The position numbers and the translations under genes are program-made. Of a DNA stretch of 52,031 bases, positions 7,855-17,516 are shown piece after piece. The DNA is from an uncultured Bacilli bacterium. GTDB lineage: Bacteria; Bacillota_I; Bacilli_A; RFN20; CAG-449. The stretch's first letter is position 1; the number at the start of each line of letters is the position of its first letter. Where the stretch lies: assembly GCA_947629415.1 (NCBI GenBank), contig CANRDP010000007.1:1-52031 (forward strand), in the 5' to 3' direction. The notes beneath the pieces are model-generated. The model had not been told where the DNA came from. It ran no database searches and was given only the letters and a program-made list of their open reading frames with translations.

Positions 7855-8676
7855 ATGGAAGACTTGCACTTTTTCTATCCGGGATTTTGCGAAAAATGCA
7901 TTACTTTCAGCTACGATGACGGAGTAATTCAAGATATTCCTTTTATCGAAAATATCAAAAATTCCGGATTCAAAGTAACTTTCAATTTAAATAGCGGCCT
8001 TTTCGGTCAAATAAAATTTCGTGATGGTGTCGATAATTCTCGACTCTCGGAAAAAGAAGTGAAAAAAATTTATGCAAATGCAAATTTCGAAGTTGCATCG
8101 CATTCGCTATATCATTATCATATGGAGAATCTTTCTTATTACGATAACCTTTATCAAATTCAGGAAGATACACGTCGTTTATCGAAAATTTTTCAAAAAG
8201 AAATTCGCGGATTTGCTTATCCTTTTGGAACATACGATGAAGATGTGCTTCGAGCACTGAAAGATTCCGATATGCTTTACGCCCGTACGACAAAATCAAC
8301 TTATTCTTTTACTTTACCGGAAGATTTTCTGATGTGGAATCCGACCATTCATCATTCCGATCCCGATCTTTTGCCCTTAATAAAAGATTTTAAGAATTCA
8401 AAAGAAGAATTGGCTTTATTTTATCTTTGGGGTCATACGTATGAATTTGAAAATAAAAATGCTTGGAACATCTTGTCGCTTCTTCAAACGCAGATGGCTC
8501 ATCAAGAATCGATTGCCTATATGACAAATCGGGAAGTTGTCGAATATATTTCCTCACTAAGAAAAGTACATAGATCATCGGATGAAATTTGGAATGATAG
8601 TGATGAAAATATTTATATTTCGTTTAAAAATCAAAAAATCGTGGTAAAGCCACGACAAAAAATAGAGATTGGATAA
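7855..8676 (+). CDS. Polysaccharide deacetylase (NodB/CE4-like), no signal peptide
   Basis: ITFSYDDGV (motif 1), ASHSLYHYH (HSxxH motif), GFAYPFGTYDE (motif 3). Confidence 0.82.
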   Translation: MEDLHFFYPGFCEKCITFSYDDGVIQDIPFIENIKNSGFKVTFNLNSGLFGQIKFRDGVDNSRLSEKEVKKIYANANFEVASHSLYHYHMENLSYYDNLYQIQEDTRRLSKIFQKEIRGFAYPFGTYDEDVLRALKDSDMLYARTTKSTYSFTLPEDFLMWNPTIHHSDPDLLPLIKDFKNSKEELALFYLWGHTYEFENKNAWNILSLLQTQMAHQESIAYMTNREVVEYISSLRKVHRSSDEIWNDSDENIYISFKNQKIVVKPRQKIEIG

Positions 8677-8688
8677 GGAGGTAATTTT

Positions 8689-9702
8689 ATGGAAAAAATC
8701 TTAACTCTAGGAGAAATTATGTTGCGATTAACTCCTCCGGATTATGCTCGAATTGATCAAACGAGGACTTTTATGGCAAATTATGGTGGTGCGGAAGCAA
8801 ATGTCGCAGTATCTCTTGCTTATTTTGGACATCGCTGCTTCTTTATAAGCAAATTACCACCTACCGAATTAGGGGATTCTGCCATTAAACATTTGCGAAG
8901 CCATAATGTCAACACAGATTATGTTGCCCGAGCTTCTTCTTTAATGGGAATTTATTTTTATGAATCCGGTTTTGGCGGTCGCCCTAGTAAAGTGATATAT
9001 AATCGAAAGCACAGTGCTTTTACAAGAATTGATGTATCGGAATTCGATTTTGACAAAATGTTTCAAGATGCGACTTGGTTTCATGTATCGGGAATTACAT
9101 TGTCCCTAGGAATAAGAGTGCGAAAAGTAACTTATGAATGCTTGAAATATTGCCGAAAATATCATGTTCCGGTAAGTTTTGATTTTAATTATCGCAGTCG
9201 CTTATGGGATGAGGAAACAGCTCGGGAAGCCTATAAGGAAACTCTTCCTTATGTGGATTATTTATTTGCTTCGTATTGGGATGCCAATACGATGATGGAA
9301 ATACGCCCGGAAAAGGAAGATGCACCTTTAGAAGAACGACGTAGAGAAGTAATGAGAAATTTAATGAAAAAATATAATATTCGTGCGGTATTTTCCACGG
9401 ATCGTACCGTATATTCGGCAACGGAGAATTCCTTACGTGCCAGTGTTATCACGGAAAATAGCGAATATCATTCTCAAGATTTGCGTTTTCAAATTTTGGA
9501 TCGTATCGGTGCCGGTGATGCTTTTGCCTCCGGTGTCATCCATTCTTTATTAAAGAACAAGGAGGATTTGCCGCATGCTGTTGATTTCGGCTTGGTAACC
9601 AGCGTGTTGAAACATACGATTGCCGGAGATTCTTCGCGATTAAAAGAAGAGGATGTTTATGATTATTTGGCCTCAAGCGGAAGCAAAGGTGTTATCCGCT
9701 AG
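8689..9702 (+). CDS. kdgK: PfkB-family sugar kinase, 2-keto-3-deoxygluconate kinase-like (paralog 1)
   Basis: LTLGEIMLRLTPP, YGGAEANVAVSLA, DRIGAGDAFASGVIH. Confidence 0.85.
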   Translation: MEKILTLGEIMLRLTPPDYARIDQTRTFMANYGGAEANVAVSLAYFGHRCFFISKLPPTELGDSAIKHLRSHNVNTDYVARASSLMGIYFYESGFGGRPSKVIYNRKHSAFTRIDVSEFDFDKMFQDATWFHVSGITLSLGIRVRKVTYECLKYCRKYHVPVSFDFNYRSRLWDEETAREAYKETLPYVDYLFASYWDANTMMEIRPEKEDAPLEERRREVMRNLMKKYNIRAVFSTDRTVYSATENSLRASVITENSEYHSQDLRFQILDRIGAGDAFASGVIHSLLKNKEDLPHAVDFGLVTSVLKHTIAGDSSRLKEEDVYDYLASSGSKGVIR

Positions 9703-9714
9703 AAAGGAGAGATT

Positions 9715-9963
9715 ATGGCTGAAGAAAAGAAAGTAGATATTTTGGGAAGAGTTTTATGCTCTTATTATGGAAAATCTTTATTGCAAAACGGCAAGGATCT
9801 TTATATTGTAAAAAAATATTTAGTTCCGGGAGAAGATGTATTCTTTAATCCGGAAGAAGCAATTTTAATGCCTTCCTATATGTTCGCTATGGCGGCAATG
9901 CAAGAAGAAAATTTTTCGGAAACTTTAAAATTTATTAAAAACAATTGGTTTGGTGATAAATAA
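9715..9963 (+). CDS. Hypothetical 82-aa protein in pectin operon
   Basis: Short ORF with good RBS (AAAGGAGAG) located between kdgK and the SGNH esterase. Confidence 0.65.
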   Translation: MAEEKKVDILGRVLCSYYGKSLLQNGKDLYIVKKYLVPGEDVFFNPEEAILMPSYMFAMAAMQEENFSETLKFIKNNWFGDK

Positions 9964-10687
9964 AAAAATGAAACGCTTTATTTATATGATTGGTGATTCC
10001 ATTATGCAAACCAATCAATATCCGACCTACCCTCAGACAGGATGGGGGCAAGTATTGAGTCTTTTTACAAAAGAAGATGTCGAAGTAATTAATCTTGCCA
10101 AAAACGGAACTTCAAGCAAATCCTTTTTGGATCAAGGTCGTTTTCTTCCGGTAGAAAAGAATATTAAAAAAGGAGATTGTCTTATCATCGGATTCGGTCA
10201 TAATGACGAAAAAATAAAAGATCCTTTGCGTTATACATCTCCTTATGATCTGTTCCAAAAAAATTTAGAGTATTTTATTGAAGTGGCAAAAGAAAAAGAA
10301 GCTTTTGCCGTTTTGACAACTCCGGTGATTCGCCGAAAATTTCAAGGAAATAAATTGGAAGAAACTCATGGCGTATATCCGGAGGCTATACGTTTCGTTG
10401 CAAAGAAAAATAAAGTTCCTTGTATTGATTTGAATCAAAAAACAAAAGAATACTATGAAGCATTGGGAGAAGAAAAATCCATGAGGAATTTCATGCATTT
10501 TCCGGCAAATATTTATGAAAATTATCCCAATGGTTCCGAAGATGATTCCCATCAAAGATATGAGGGTGCTGTATTGATTGCAAAGTTTTTTGTGGAAGGA
10601 ATCATGGAACAAAATTTACCTTTGAAAGAATTCTTTCTTCCTTTGCCAAAACCGATTTCTTGTGCTAGCGATACATACGAAAATTAA
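9950..10687 (+). CDS. SGNH/GDSL esterase, rhamnogalacturonan acetylesterase (CE12)-like
   Basis: MIGDSIMQ, GWGQVL, INLAKNGTSSKSFLDQGRF, IIGFGHND, DDSHQRYEGAVLIAKFFVE. Start may be ATG 9968. Confidence 0.8.
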   Translation: MVINKKMKRFIYMIGDSIMQTNQYPTYPQTGWGQVLSLFTKEDVEVINLAKNGTSSKSFLDQGRFLPVEKNIKKGDCLIIGFGHNDEKIKDPLRYTSPYDLFQKNLEYFIEVAKEKEAFAVLTTPVIRRKFQGNKLEETHGVYPEAIRFVAKKNKVPCIDLNQKTKEYYEALGEEKSMRNFMHFPANIYENYPNGSEDDSHQRYEGAVLIAKFFVEGIMEQNLPLKEFFLPLPKPISCASDTYEN

Positions 10688-10695
10688 CGGAGCAA

Positions 10696-10704
10696 TGCTA
10701 TAAT
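10696..10704 (+). promoter_or_regulatory. Extended -10 promoter (TGcTATAAT) for the ABC ATPase gene
   Basis: GCAATGCTATAATATT about 30 nt upstream of the ATPase start. Confidence 0.5.
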
Positions 10705-10736
10705 ATTTACGATTAAATTTTTAGGAGGTTTTCAGA

Positions 10737-11837
10737 ATGTCAGATATTAGCCTAAAGAATATTGAAAAAGTTTATGACAACGGTTTCCATGCCGTACATA
10801 ATTTTAACCTCGATATTAAGGATAAAGAATTTATTGTATTTGTCGGTCCTTCCGGTTGTGGAAAATCGACAACATTAAGAATGATTGCGGGACTTGAAGA
10901 AATCACGAGAGGAGAACTTACGATTAATGGTAAAGTCGTAAATTCTTTACCACCGAAAGAACGGGGTATTGCCATGGTTTTCCAATCCTATGCTCTTTAT
11001 CCACATTTGAGTGTTTATGAAAATTTAGCTTTTGGTTTGAAATTAGCTGGTTTTGATGAAGATGAAATTGATGAGAGAGTTCAAGAAACATCTAAGATTA
11101 TGGGGTTAAGCGAATATCTTGAACGAAAACCGAGAAATTTATCCGGTGGTCAACGTCAAAGAGTGGCTTTGGGACGTGCGGTTATCCGACATGCCGATGT
11201 CTTCTTGATGGATGAACCTCTATCCAATCTGGATGCAAAAATGCGTGTATCAATGCGTGCGGAATTAGTAAAAATTCATCGTTTGGTCGGTGCTACAACG
11301 ATTTATGTCACCCACGATCAAATCGAAGCAATGACGATGGCAACTCGAATTGTCGTTATGAAGTTAGGCCGTATCCAACAGGTAGGAACACCGGCAGATT
11401 TGTATTTCCGTCCGGCGAATTTATTCGTTGCGGGATTTATCGGTGATCCGCCAATGAATTTCTTGAAAGGAAAAGTCGAAAAGAAGAAATTTGTCTCGGA
11501 TGGTTTAGGTGATTTCGCTTTTGGAACAAAAATGAAAAATATTGTGAAAAAAGCCGAAGGAAAAGAAGTTGTCATCGGTTTCCGTCCGGAGAATATTCGT
11601 TTAGTAGCAAAAGAAGGCGATATTGCATATCACGGAACGGTAGAAATTACGGAAATGCTTGGTGACACAATGAATATTTACGTTACCATGGGAGATAATC
11701 ATTTAATTATTCGTACGACACCTTCCGATGCTTATAAAATTGGAGATGATATCGATTTCTATGTCGGATTTGAAAATCTCCATGTGTTTGATGGCGAAAC
11801 GGAAATGGTCATTAGCGACGAAGAAGACGAGAAATGA
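10737..11837 (+). CDS. UgpC/MsmX/MsmK-type carbohydrate ABC transporter ATP-binding protein (copy 1)
   Basis: GPSGCGKSTTLRMIAGLE, LSGGQRQRVALGRA, DEPLSNLDAKMR, C-terminal regulatory (TOBE/MalK-like) domain. Confidence 0.95.
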   Translation: MSDISLKNIEKVYDNGFHAVHNFNLDIKDKEFIVFVGPSGCGKSTTLRMIAGLEEITRGELTINGKVVNSLPPKERGIAMVFQSYALYPHLSVYENLAFGLKLAGFDEDEIDERVQETSKIMGLSEYLERKPRNLSGGQRQRVALGRAVIRHADVFLMDEPLSNLDAKMRVSMRAELVKIHRLVGATTIYVTHDQIEAMTMATRIVVMKLGRIQQVGTPADLYFRPANLFVAGFIGDPPMNFLKGKVEKKKFVSDGLGDFAFGTKMKNIVKKAEGKEVVIGFRPENIRLVAKEGDIAYHGTVEITEMLGDTMNIYVTMGDNHLIIRTTPSDAYKIGDDIDFYVGFENLHVFDGETEMVISDEEDEK

Positions 11838-11842
11838 CAAAA

Positions 11843-11867
11843 AGCAGGGTTCGCCCTGCTTTTTTTA
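11843..11867 (+). terminator. Rho-independent terminator
   Basis: AGCAGGG-TTCG-CCCTGCT followed by T tract. Confidence 0.92.
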
Positions 11868-11898
11868 AAAAGATAAAGATAAATAAGAAGGAGAATTT

Positions 11899-13350
11899 AT
11901 GGAACAACTGAGCAAAAAAATATGCGAAAAGAAAACGAGCAAAATAAAAGTAATGCAATTTGGTGAAGGGAATTTTTTACGTGCATTTGTCGATTGGATT
12001 ATCCAAAAAATGAATGATAAAGGTGTCTATGACGGTCATGTTGTCGTTGTTCAACCTATGCCGATGGGTCGTGTGGCGGATATTGAAAAACAAGATGGAT
12101 TGTATACACTCTACTTGCAAGGTATTGATAAAGGAGAACCGGTACGGAGTCATGAAGTTATTGATGTTCTCGATGATTTTATCAATCCGTTTACTCAATA
12201 TGAAAAATATCTGAAATATGCCGAAAGCGAAGATTTGGAAGTGGTGATTTCCAATACGACGGAAGCAGGTATTGCTTTGGACCCAAACGATTTGGATTTC
12301 AGCAAGTGCCCGACATCTTTTCCCGGAAAACTTCTTGCTTTCCTTTACCATCGTTATGAATATTTCAAAGGTGACGAAAATCGCGGTTTATGCATTGTTC
12401 CTTGCGAATTGATTGACAATAACGGAGATGAATTGCATCGGGTTCTTTTGGAACTTGCAAAGCGAAAAGGATATGATGAAAAATTTATTTCTTGGTTAGA
12501 TAAAAAGAATTATTATACTTCAACATTGGTGGATCGAATTGTCCCGGGATATCCAAGAGATGAAATCGATGCAATTCGTGAGGAATTGAAATATGAGGAT
12601 TCATCGATTGTAAAAGGAGAAATTTTCCATCTCTGGGTTTTGAAAAAAGAAGCTCATGTTCAAAAGGTTTTTCCTTGCGATAAAGCGGGATTGAATGTTA
12701 TTTATGCGGATTCGATTAAGCCTTATAAAGAAAGAAAAGTAAAAATTTTAAATGGAACGCATACGGCGATTGTTCCCGTCGCATATCTTTACGGAATTGA
12801 TACGGTAAGAGAAACCATCGAAGAAAAAAATCTTGGTCGATTTGCCCGTGAATTTATTTTTGACGAAGTGATTCCGACGATTGATTTACCACAAGATGAA
12901 ATGAATTCCTTTGCAAATTCGGTTTTGGAAAGATATTTAAATCCCTATGTCCGTCATGAATTGATGTCGATTGCCTTGAATTCCATCAGCAAATATAAAG
13001 CGAGAATTCTGAAGACAATCCATGATTATTTGGAAAGAAAAAAATCACTTCCTTCCCATGCTTTATTCTCTTTGGCTGCTTTGATTTTATTCTATCGTGG
13101 AAAAAGAGGAGAAGAAAATATTGCTTTGAAAGACGATGCACAATATCTTGACACTTTCCGAAAATTATATGAAAAATTCGATAAAGATCAGAATGTCGAT
13201 GCTTTGGTTCGTGCCGTTTTGAAAGATGAAACCATGTGGGGAGAAGATTTGACTTTAATTCCCGGATTCGAAAAGAAAGTAGCACAATATTTTGCTGATC
13301 AATGGAATCTCGGAATGGTTCAAGCTTTGAAAAAATTTTTGGGAGAGTAA
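11899..13350 (+). CDS. uxaB: Tagaturonate reductase (altronate oxidoreductase)
   Basis: IKVMQFGEGNFLRAFVDWIIQKMND, VISNTTEAGI, LVDRIVPGYPRDEI, KILNGTHTAIVPVAYLYG. Confidence 0.95.
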   Translation: MEQLSKKICEKKTSKIKVMQFGEGNFLRAFVDWIIQKMNDKGVYDGHVVVVQPMPMGRVADIEKQDGLYTLYLQGIDKGEPVRSHEVIDVLDDFINPFTQYEKYLKYAESEDLEVVISNTTEAGIALDPNDLDFSKCPTSFPGKLLAFLYHRYEYFKGDENRGLCIVPCELIDNNGDELHRVLLELAKRKGYDEKFISWLDKKNYYTSTLVDRIVPGYPRDEIDAIREELKYEDSSIVKGEIFHLWVLKKEAHVQKVFPCDKAGLNVIYADSIKPYKERKVKILNGTHTAIVPVAYLYGIDTVRETIEEKNLGRFAREFIFDEVIPTIDLPQDEMNSFANSVLERYLNPYVRHELMSIALNSISKYKARILKTIHDYLERKKSLPSHALFSLAALILFYRGKRGEENIALKDDAQYLDTFRKLYEKFDKDQNVDALVRAVLKDETMWGEDLTLIPGFEKKVAQYFADQWNLGMVQALKKFLGE

Positions 13351-13352
13351 AT

Positions 13353-14822
13353 ATGGATGCTCTTCTTATAAATAAAAATGACTCGGTCATGGTGGCTTTA
13401 AGGGATTTGAAAAAAGGGGAAGTCATCTCCGGAGTTGAACTGAAAGAAAATATAAAAACCGCGCATAAATTTGCCATCAAAAACATTAAAAAAGGCGAAA
13501 ATGTGTATAAGTATGGTTATCCGATCGGACATGCCAAAGAAGATATTTCCTGCGGATCTTGGGTTCATACTCATAACTTAATGACCAATTTGTCCGAACA
13601 ATTGGAATATCAATATGAACCGAAGAAAAATGTTTTGAAATCTTTACCGAAGCGAGAAGTTTATCTTTATGAAAGAGAAAACGGAACGTATGGAATACGA
13701 AATCATCTCTTGATTGTACCTTTGGTCGGTTGCGTGAATAATCAGGCCGAAAAAATTAAAGAGCGTCTTGAAAAAGAATGTTCTTTGGAAGGAACGGATG
13801 GCATCATTGTTTTAAAACATCCTTTCGGTTGCTCTCAAATGGGCGGCGATAAAGCTTTCACGGAACGCATTTTGCAAAAATGTGTTTTGCATCCCAATGC
13901 CGGAGGCGTATTAGTTCTTTCTTTGGGATGCGAAGAAAATCGTTTGGAACCTTTCATGGACGGATTAGGAAAGTATTCCAAAGATCGGATTAAATGCTTA
14001 AAGGCCCAAGAAGTCGAAGATGAAGTTGAAGAGGGAGTAAAACTCGGCAAGGAAATATTAAAAGTCATGAAAAACGATTGCCGCAGCAAACAAGATCTTT
14101 CTAAAATTCGTGTTGGATTAAAATGCGGTGGCAGTGATGGATTTTCCGGTATTACCGCGAATCCGCTTGTTGGTCTTTTTTCCGATTACATTGTTGCACA
14201 AGGGGGAACATCGGTATTAAGTGAAGTTCCCGAAATGTTTGGAGCGGAAAAAACATTGATGGCTCGGGCAGAGAACGAAGAAATATTTCAAAAAATCGTT
14301 CGTTTAATTAATAATTTTAAAAAATATTACGAAGATCATCACCAAGTATGCTATGAAAATCCTTCTCCCGGTAATAAGGAAGGAGGAATTACCACTTTGG
14401 AAGACAAATCGTTAGGTTGTGTTCAAAAAGCAGGGCATAGTAATGTTCAGGATGTCGTTTTTGATGACGGATTTGTAACCAAATCGGGATTAAATCTTCT
14501 GAATGGTCCCGGAAATGATATGGTGGCTTGTACGAATATTGCCGCCTCCGGTTGTCAATTAATTTTATTTACGACGGGACGGGGAACTCCTTTCGGTACC
14601 TTTGTTCCCACGGTAAAAATTGCCACGAATACTTCACTAGCAAAAAGAAAATCGAATTGGATTGATTTCAATGCCGGAGAATTGGTGGATGGATTATCCA
14701 TGGAAGAATTATTTGAAAAATTCGTGGAAAAATTAATTGCCATTATCAATGGTGAAAAGGCGAAAAACGAAATAAACGGGTTTGAAGAGATTTCCATTTT
14801 CAAAGATGGAGTGACTCTTTAA
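13353..14822 (+). CDS. uxaA: Altronate dehydratase
   Basis: Start ATG 13353. GIRNHLLIVPLVGCVNNQAEKI, HPFGCSQMGGD, GLKCGGSDGFSGITANPL, TTGRGTPFGTFVPTVKIATNT. Confidence 0.95.
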   Translation: MDALLINKNDSVMVALRDLKKGEVISGVELKENIKTAHKFAIKNIKKGENVYKYGYPIGHAKEDISCGSWVHTHNLMTNLSEQLEYQYEPKKNVLKSLPKREVYLYERENGTYGIRNHLLIVPLVGCVNNQAEKIKERLEKECSLEGTDGIIVLKHPFGCSQMGGDKAFTERILQKCVLHPNAGGVLVLSLGCEENRLEPFMDGLGKYSKDRIKCLKAQEVEDEVEEGVKLGKEILKVMKNDCRSKQDLSKIRVGLKCGGSDGFSGITANPLVGLFSDYIVAQGGTSVLSEVPEMFGAEKTLMARAENEEIFQKIVRLINNFKKYYEDHHQVCYENPSPGNKEGGITTLEDKSLGCVQKAGHSNVQDVVFDDGFVTKSGLNLLNGPGNDMVACTNIAASGCQLILFTTGRGTPFGTFVPTVKIATNTSLAKRKSNWIDFNAGELVDGLSMEELFEKFVEKLIAIINGEKAKNEINGFEEISIFKDGVTL

Positions 14823-14840
14823 TAAAGAAGGAGAAAAAAT

Positions 14841-16262
14841 ATGAAACCATTTTTAGACAAAGACTTTTTATTGGAAACGGATACAGCAAAAAAACTTTAT
14901 CATACGTATGCCGAGAAGATGCCAATTTTTGATTTTCACTGCCATCTTTCTCCCAAAGAAATTTATGAAGATAAAAAATATCGCTCATTGGAAGAAGTAT
15001 GGATTGGCGGAGGAAAAGATCATTACGGCGATCACTACAAATGGAGATTGATGCGTGAATTTGGTGTCGAAGAAAAATATATTACCGGAGATGCTTCGGA
15101 TTATGAGAAGTATGAAAAATTTGCGGAAATGATGCCATATGCCATCGGAAATCCGATTTATCATTGGTCGCATCTTGAATTACAACGATATTTTGGAATC
15201 AAAAAATTATTAAGTCCGGAAACCGCAAAAGAAATTTATGACGAAGCAAATAAGAAACTAGAAACATTAACTGCACGGAAAATGATTGAAATGAATAATG
15301 TTGCCGTCATTTATACTACCGATGATCCTGTAGACGATTTGCATTATCATGAATTGATTGCAAAAGATACCAGCTTCAAAACGAAAGTCTGTCCGGCTTT
15401 CCGTCCGGATAAAGCTTTGAATGTCGAATTGGATACTTTCTTTCCATGGTTTGAGAAATTGGAAGAATTGCATGGGAAGAAAATTCAAAATCTTTCGGAA
15501 TTCTTACTTGCTTTAGATGAAAGAGTAAAGTATTTTGACGATCATGGCACTGCAATTTCCGATCATGCTCTTGATGTTGTGATGTATGAAGATGCAAGTG
15601 AAGAAGAAGTGGAAGCGATCTTTGCGAAAGTATTGAGAAAAGAAATACTTACGGAAAAGGAACTCAATCAATACAAAGGATATATCTTGGTGCATTTGGG
15701 AAGACAATATCATAAATATGGTTGGGTGCAGCAATATCATATCGGTGCTTTACGAAATAATTCCAAACGAATGTATCGTTTAATCGGTGCCGATACCGGA
15801 TTTGACGCAACAGAAGATCAACCATTTGCCAGCAAATTATCCAGATTGTTAGGTGCTTTGGATGATACCGATGAATTACCTCGTACCATCTTATATTGTT
15901 TGAATCCTCGGGATAATGAAGTATTGGCAACTTTAAAGAATTGTTTCCAACAAGGCGGAGTGGTTGCAAAAATACAATTCGGTTCCGGTTGGTGGTTCAA
16001 TGATCAAAAAGATGGTATGGAACGGCAATTAACCGCATATATGAATGCGGGATTGCTCTCGAAATTTGTCGGTATGCTTACGGATTCCCGTTCCTTCCTC
16101 TCGTATACGCGTCATGAATATTTCCGTCGTACTTTATGTAATTTATTAGGTAACTTGATTGAATCCGGGCAATATCCGAATGACATTGAGTTCGTGGGAA
16201 AAGTTGTTGAAGACATTTGTTATTCAAATGCCGCGAATACTTTCAAAACTTTGAAAAAGTAA
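14841..16262 (+). CDS. uxaC: Glucuronate/galacturonate isomerase
   Basis: FDFHCHLSPKEIYEDKKYRSLEEVWIGGGKDHYGDHYKWRLMREFGV, TTDDPVDDL, QYHIGALRNN, GMLTDSRSFLSYTRHEYFRR. Confidence 0.97.
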   Translation: MKPFLDKDFLLETDTAKKLYHTYAEKMPIFDFHCHLSPKEIYEDKKYRSLEEVWIGGGKDHYGDHYKWRLMREFGVEEKYITGDASDYEKYEKFAEMMPYAIGNPIYHWSHLELQRYFGIKKLLSPETAKEIYDEANKKLETLTARKMIEMNNVAVIYTTDDPVDDLHYHELIAKDTSFKTKVCPAFRPDKALNVELDTFFPWFEKLEELHGKKIQNLSEFLLALDERVKYFDDHGTAISDHALDVVMYEDASEEEVEAIFAKVLRKEILTEKELNQYKGYILVHLGRQYHKYGWVQQYHIGALRNNSKRMYRLIGADTGFDATEDQPFASKLSRLLGALDDTDELPRTILYCLNPRDNEVLATLKNCFQQGGVVAKIQFGSGWWFNDQKDGMERQLTAYMNAGLLSKFVGMLTDSRSFLSYTRHEYFRRTLCNLLGNLIESGQYPNDIEFVGKVVEDICYSNAANTFKTLKK

Positions 16263-16268
16263 GAAAAA

Positions 16269-16297
16269 AACTAGATTGCAAAATCTAGTTTTTTTTA
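16269..16297 (+). terminator. Rho-independent terminator after uxaC
   Basis: AACTAGATTgcaAAATCTAGTT followed by TTTTTT. Confidence 0.88.
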
Positions 16298-16325
16298 TGC
16301 GTAAAATCGAGAAGAAATTTTTATT

Positions 16326-17240
16326 TTAAAAATCGAGATATTCTTGGAGAATACGCAGATATTTTTCATAGGTATAAGAATCCATTTGCTTAAAATAGGG
16401 TACTCTTCCCAAAACTTTCGGATATTCATAAAAACGAGAATAACGCATGGGATCCACATTATGCCATTCCTGAATACCTTCTTTTTTAATATGGTTATCA
16501 TATTGGGAATCGATAAATACTACTTTTCCGAAAGGTCTCCAGGGACGGGAAAGATAGACACAATTCTGTAGATGCGTTTGATTTACAAAATGACATTGAT
16601 AAAATAAAAATCCTTGATTTTGAAATTGACTATGTCCGGGTGCTGTTATAAATCCGGGTCGATTGGAAATAATTTCGCATTGGTAGAACAAAGCTTTTCC
16701 GGTTCCGAAGATAAAATCGATATCTCCTTCGATTTTGCAATGACTAAAACGAGAGATCAAACTCCCTTCAATGAATAATTCTTCCGCAGAAAGGAAATGA
16801 AAATAGCGTTCTTTCAAATCATCGGGTAAAGGGCCAAGAAATAAAGTATCATGATAAGATTTTATCTCTATATTTTCAGCGATAAAACGATTTCCGTATA
16901 TTGCCAAGGCAACAGCTTGACCTTTTGAAGGATCACCGTCATTACGAATGGTAAGATTCATGAGTTTACAATCACTTCCCGTGATGAGAAGCGTTGGAGT
17001 ACGAAAAGTATTATAATCTCGACCATCGGGATGAATTTTTTGCGAAGAGTCTTCAAAAAAAAGAATGGTTTTTCCTATTCCGGCACCACGCAAAGTTATA
17101 TGAGGGAGCGAAAGACGAATTTTTTCGTGATAAACGCCTTCGGAAAGAACAATTTCCGCATTACCCATAGGATCAATTTGTTTCAACGCATCCTTAATCG
17201 TTTTTATCGGTCCTTGAGGGGAAACACAAATTTTTTGCAT
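16326..17240 (-). CDS. Pectinesterase (CE8), no signal peptide
   Basis: GQAVALAIYG, SYHDTLFLGPLP, CKIEGDIDFIFGTGKALF, YLSRPWRPFGKVVF; right-handed beta-helix esterase motifs. Confidence 0.92.
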   Translation of the reverse strand: MQKICVSPQGPIKTIKDALKQIDPMGNAEIVLSEGVYHEKIRLSLPHITLRGAGIGKTILFFEDSSQKIHPDGRDYNTFRTPTLLITGSDCKLMNLTIRNDGDPSKGQAVALAIYGNRFIAENIEIKSYHDTLFLGPLPDDLKERYFHFLSAEELFIEGSLISRFSHCKIEGDIDFIFGTGKALFYQCEIISNRPGFITAPGHSQFQNQGFLFYQCHFVNQTHLQNCVYLSRPWRPFGKVVFIDSQYDNHIKKEGIQEWHNVDPMRYSRFYEYPKVLGRVPYFKQMDSYTYEKYLRILQEYLDF

Positions 17241-17263
17241 ACATACACCTTCATTTCATTATT

Positions 17264-17292
17264 ATTATAAATACGATAAAAATGATTGAAAA
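17264..17292 (-). promoter_or_regulatory. Sigma-70-type promoter for pectinesterase gene
   Basis: Minus strand TTTTCA-17 nt-TATAAT, about 25-50 nt upstream of the start. Confidence 0.65.
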
Positions 17293-17476
17293 GTAAAATA
17301 AATGTTTTCATGGAAAAAGAAGTAATAAAAAAAATGTAAATATTGTCTTAAAATATTGACAAATAAATTTCAGCACAAAAATAGATATTTTATTGTATTT
17401 TTTTTCTTTTTTACATTTTTCGTCAAGAAGAGAAAGAAAAAATTGCGGAAAAGCCGAACAAAATATAATTTTGTAA

Positions 17477-17505
17477 TTGACAAATAAATAGTGCTTCATT
17501 AAAAT
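17477..17505 (+). promoter_or_regulatory. Sigma-70-type promoter of transporter operon
   Basis: TTGACA-17 nt-TAAAAT upstream of 17541. Confidence 0.75.
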
Positions 17506-17516
17506 AAACATGTAGA

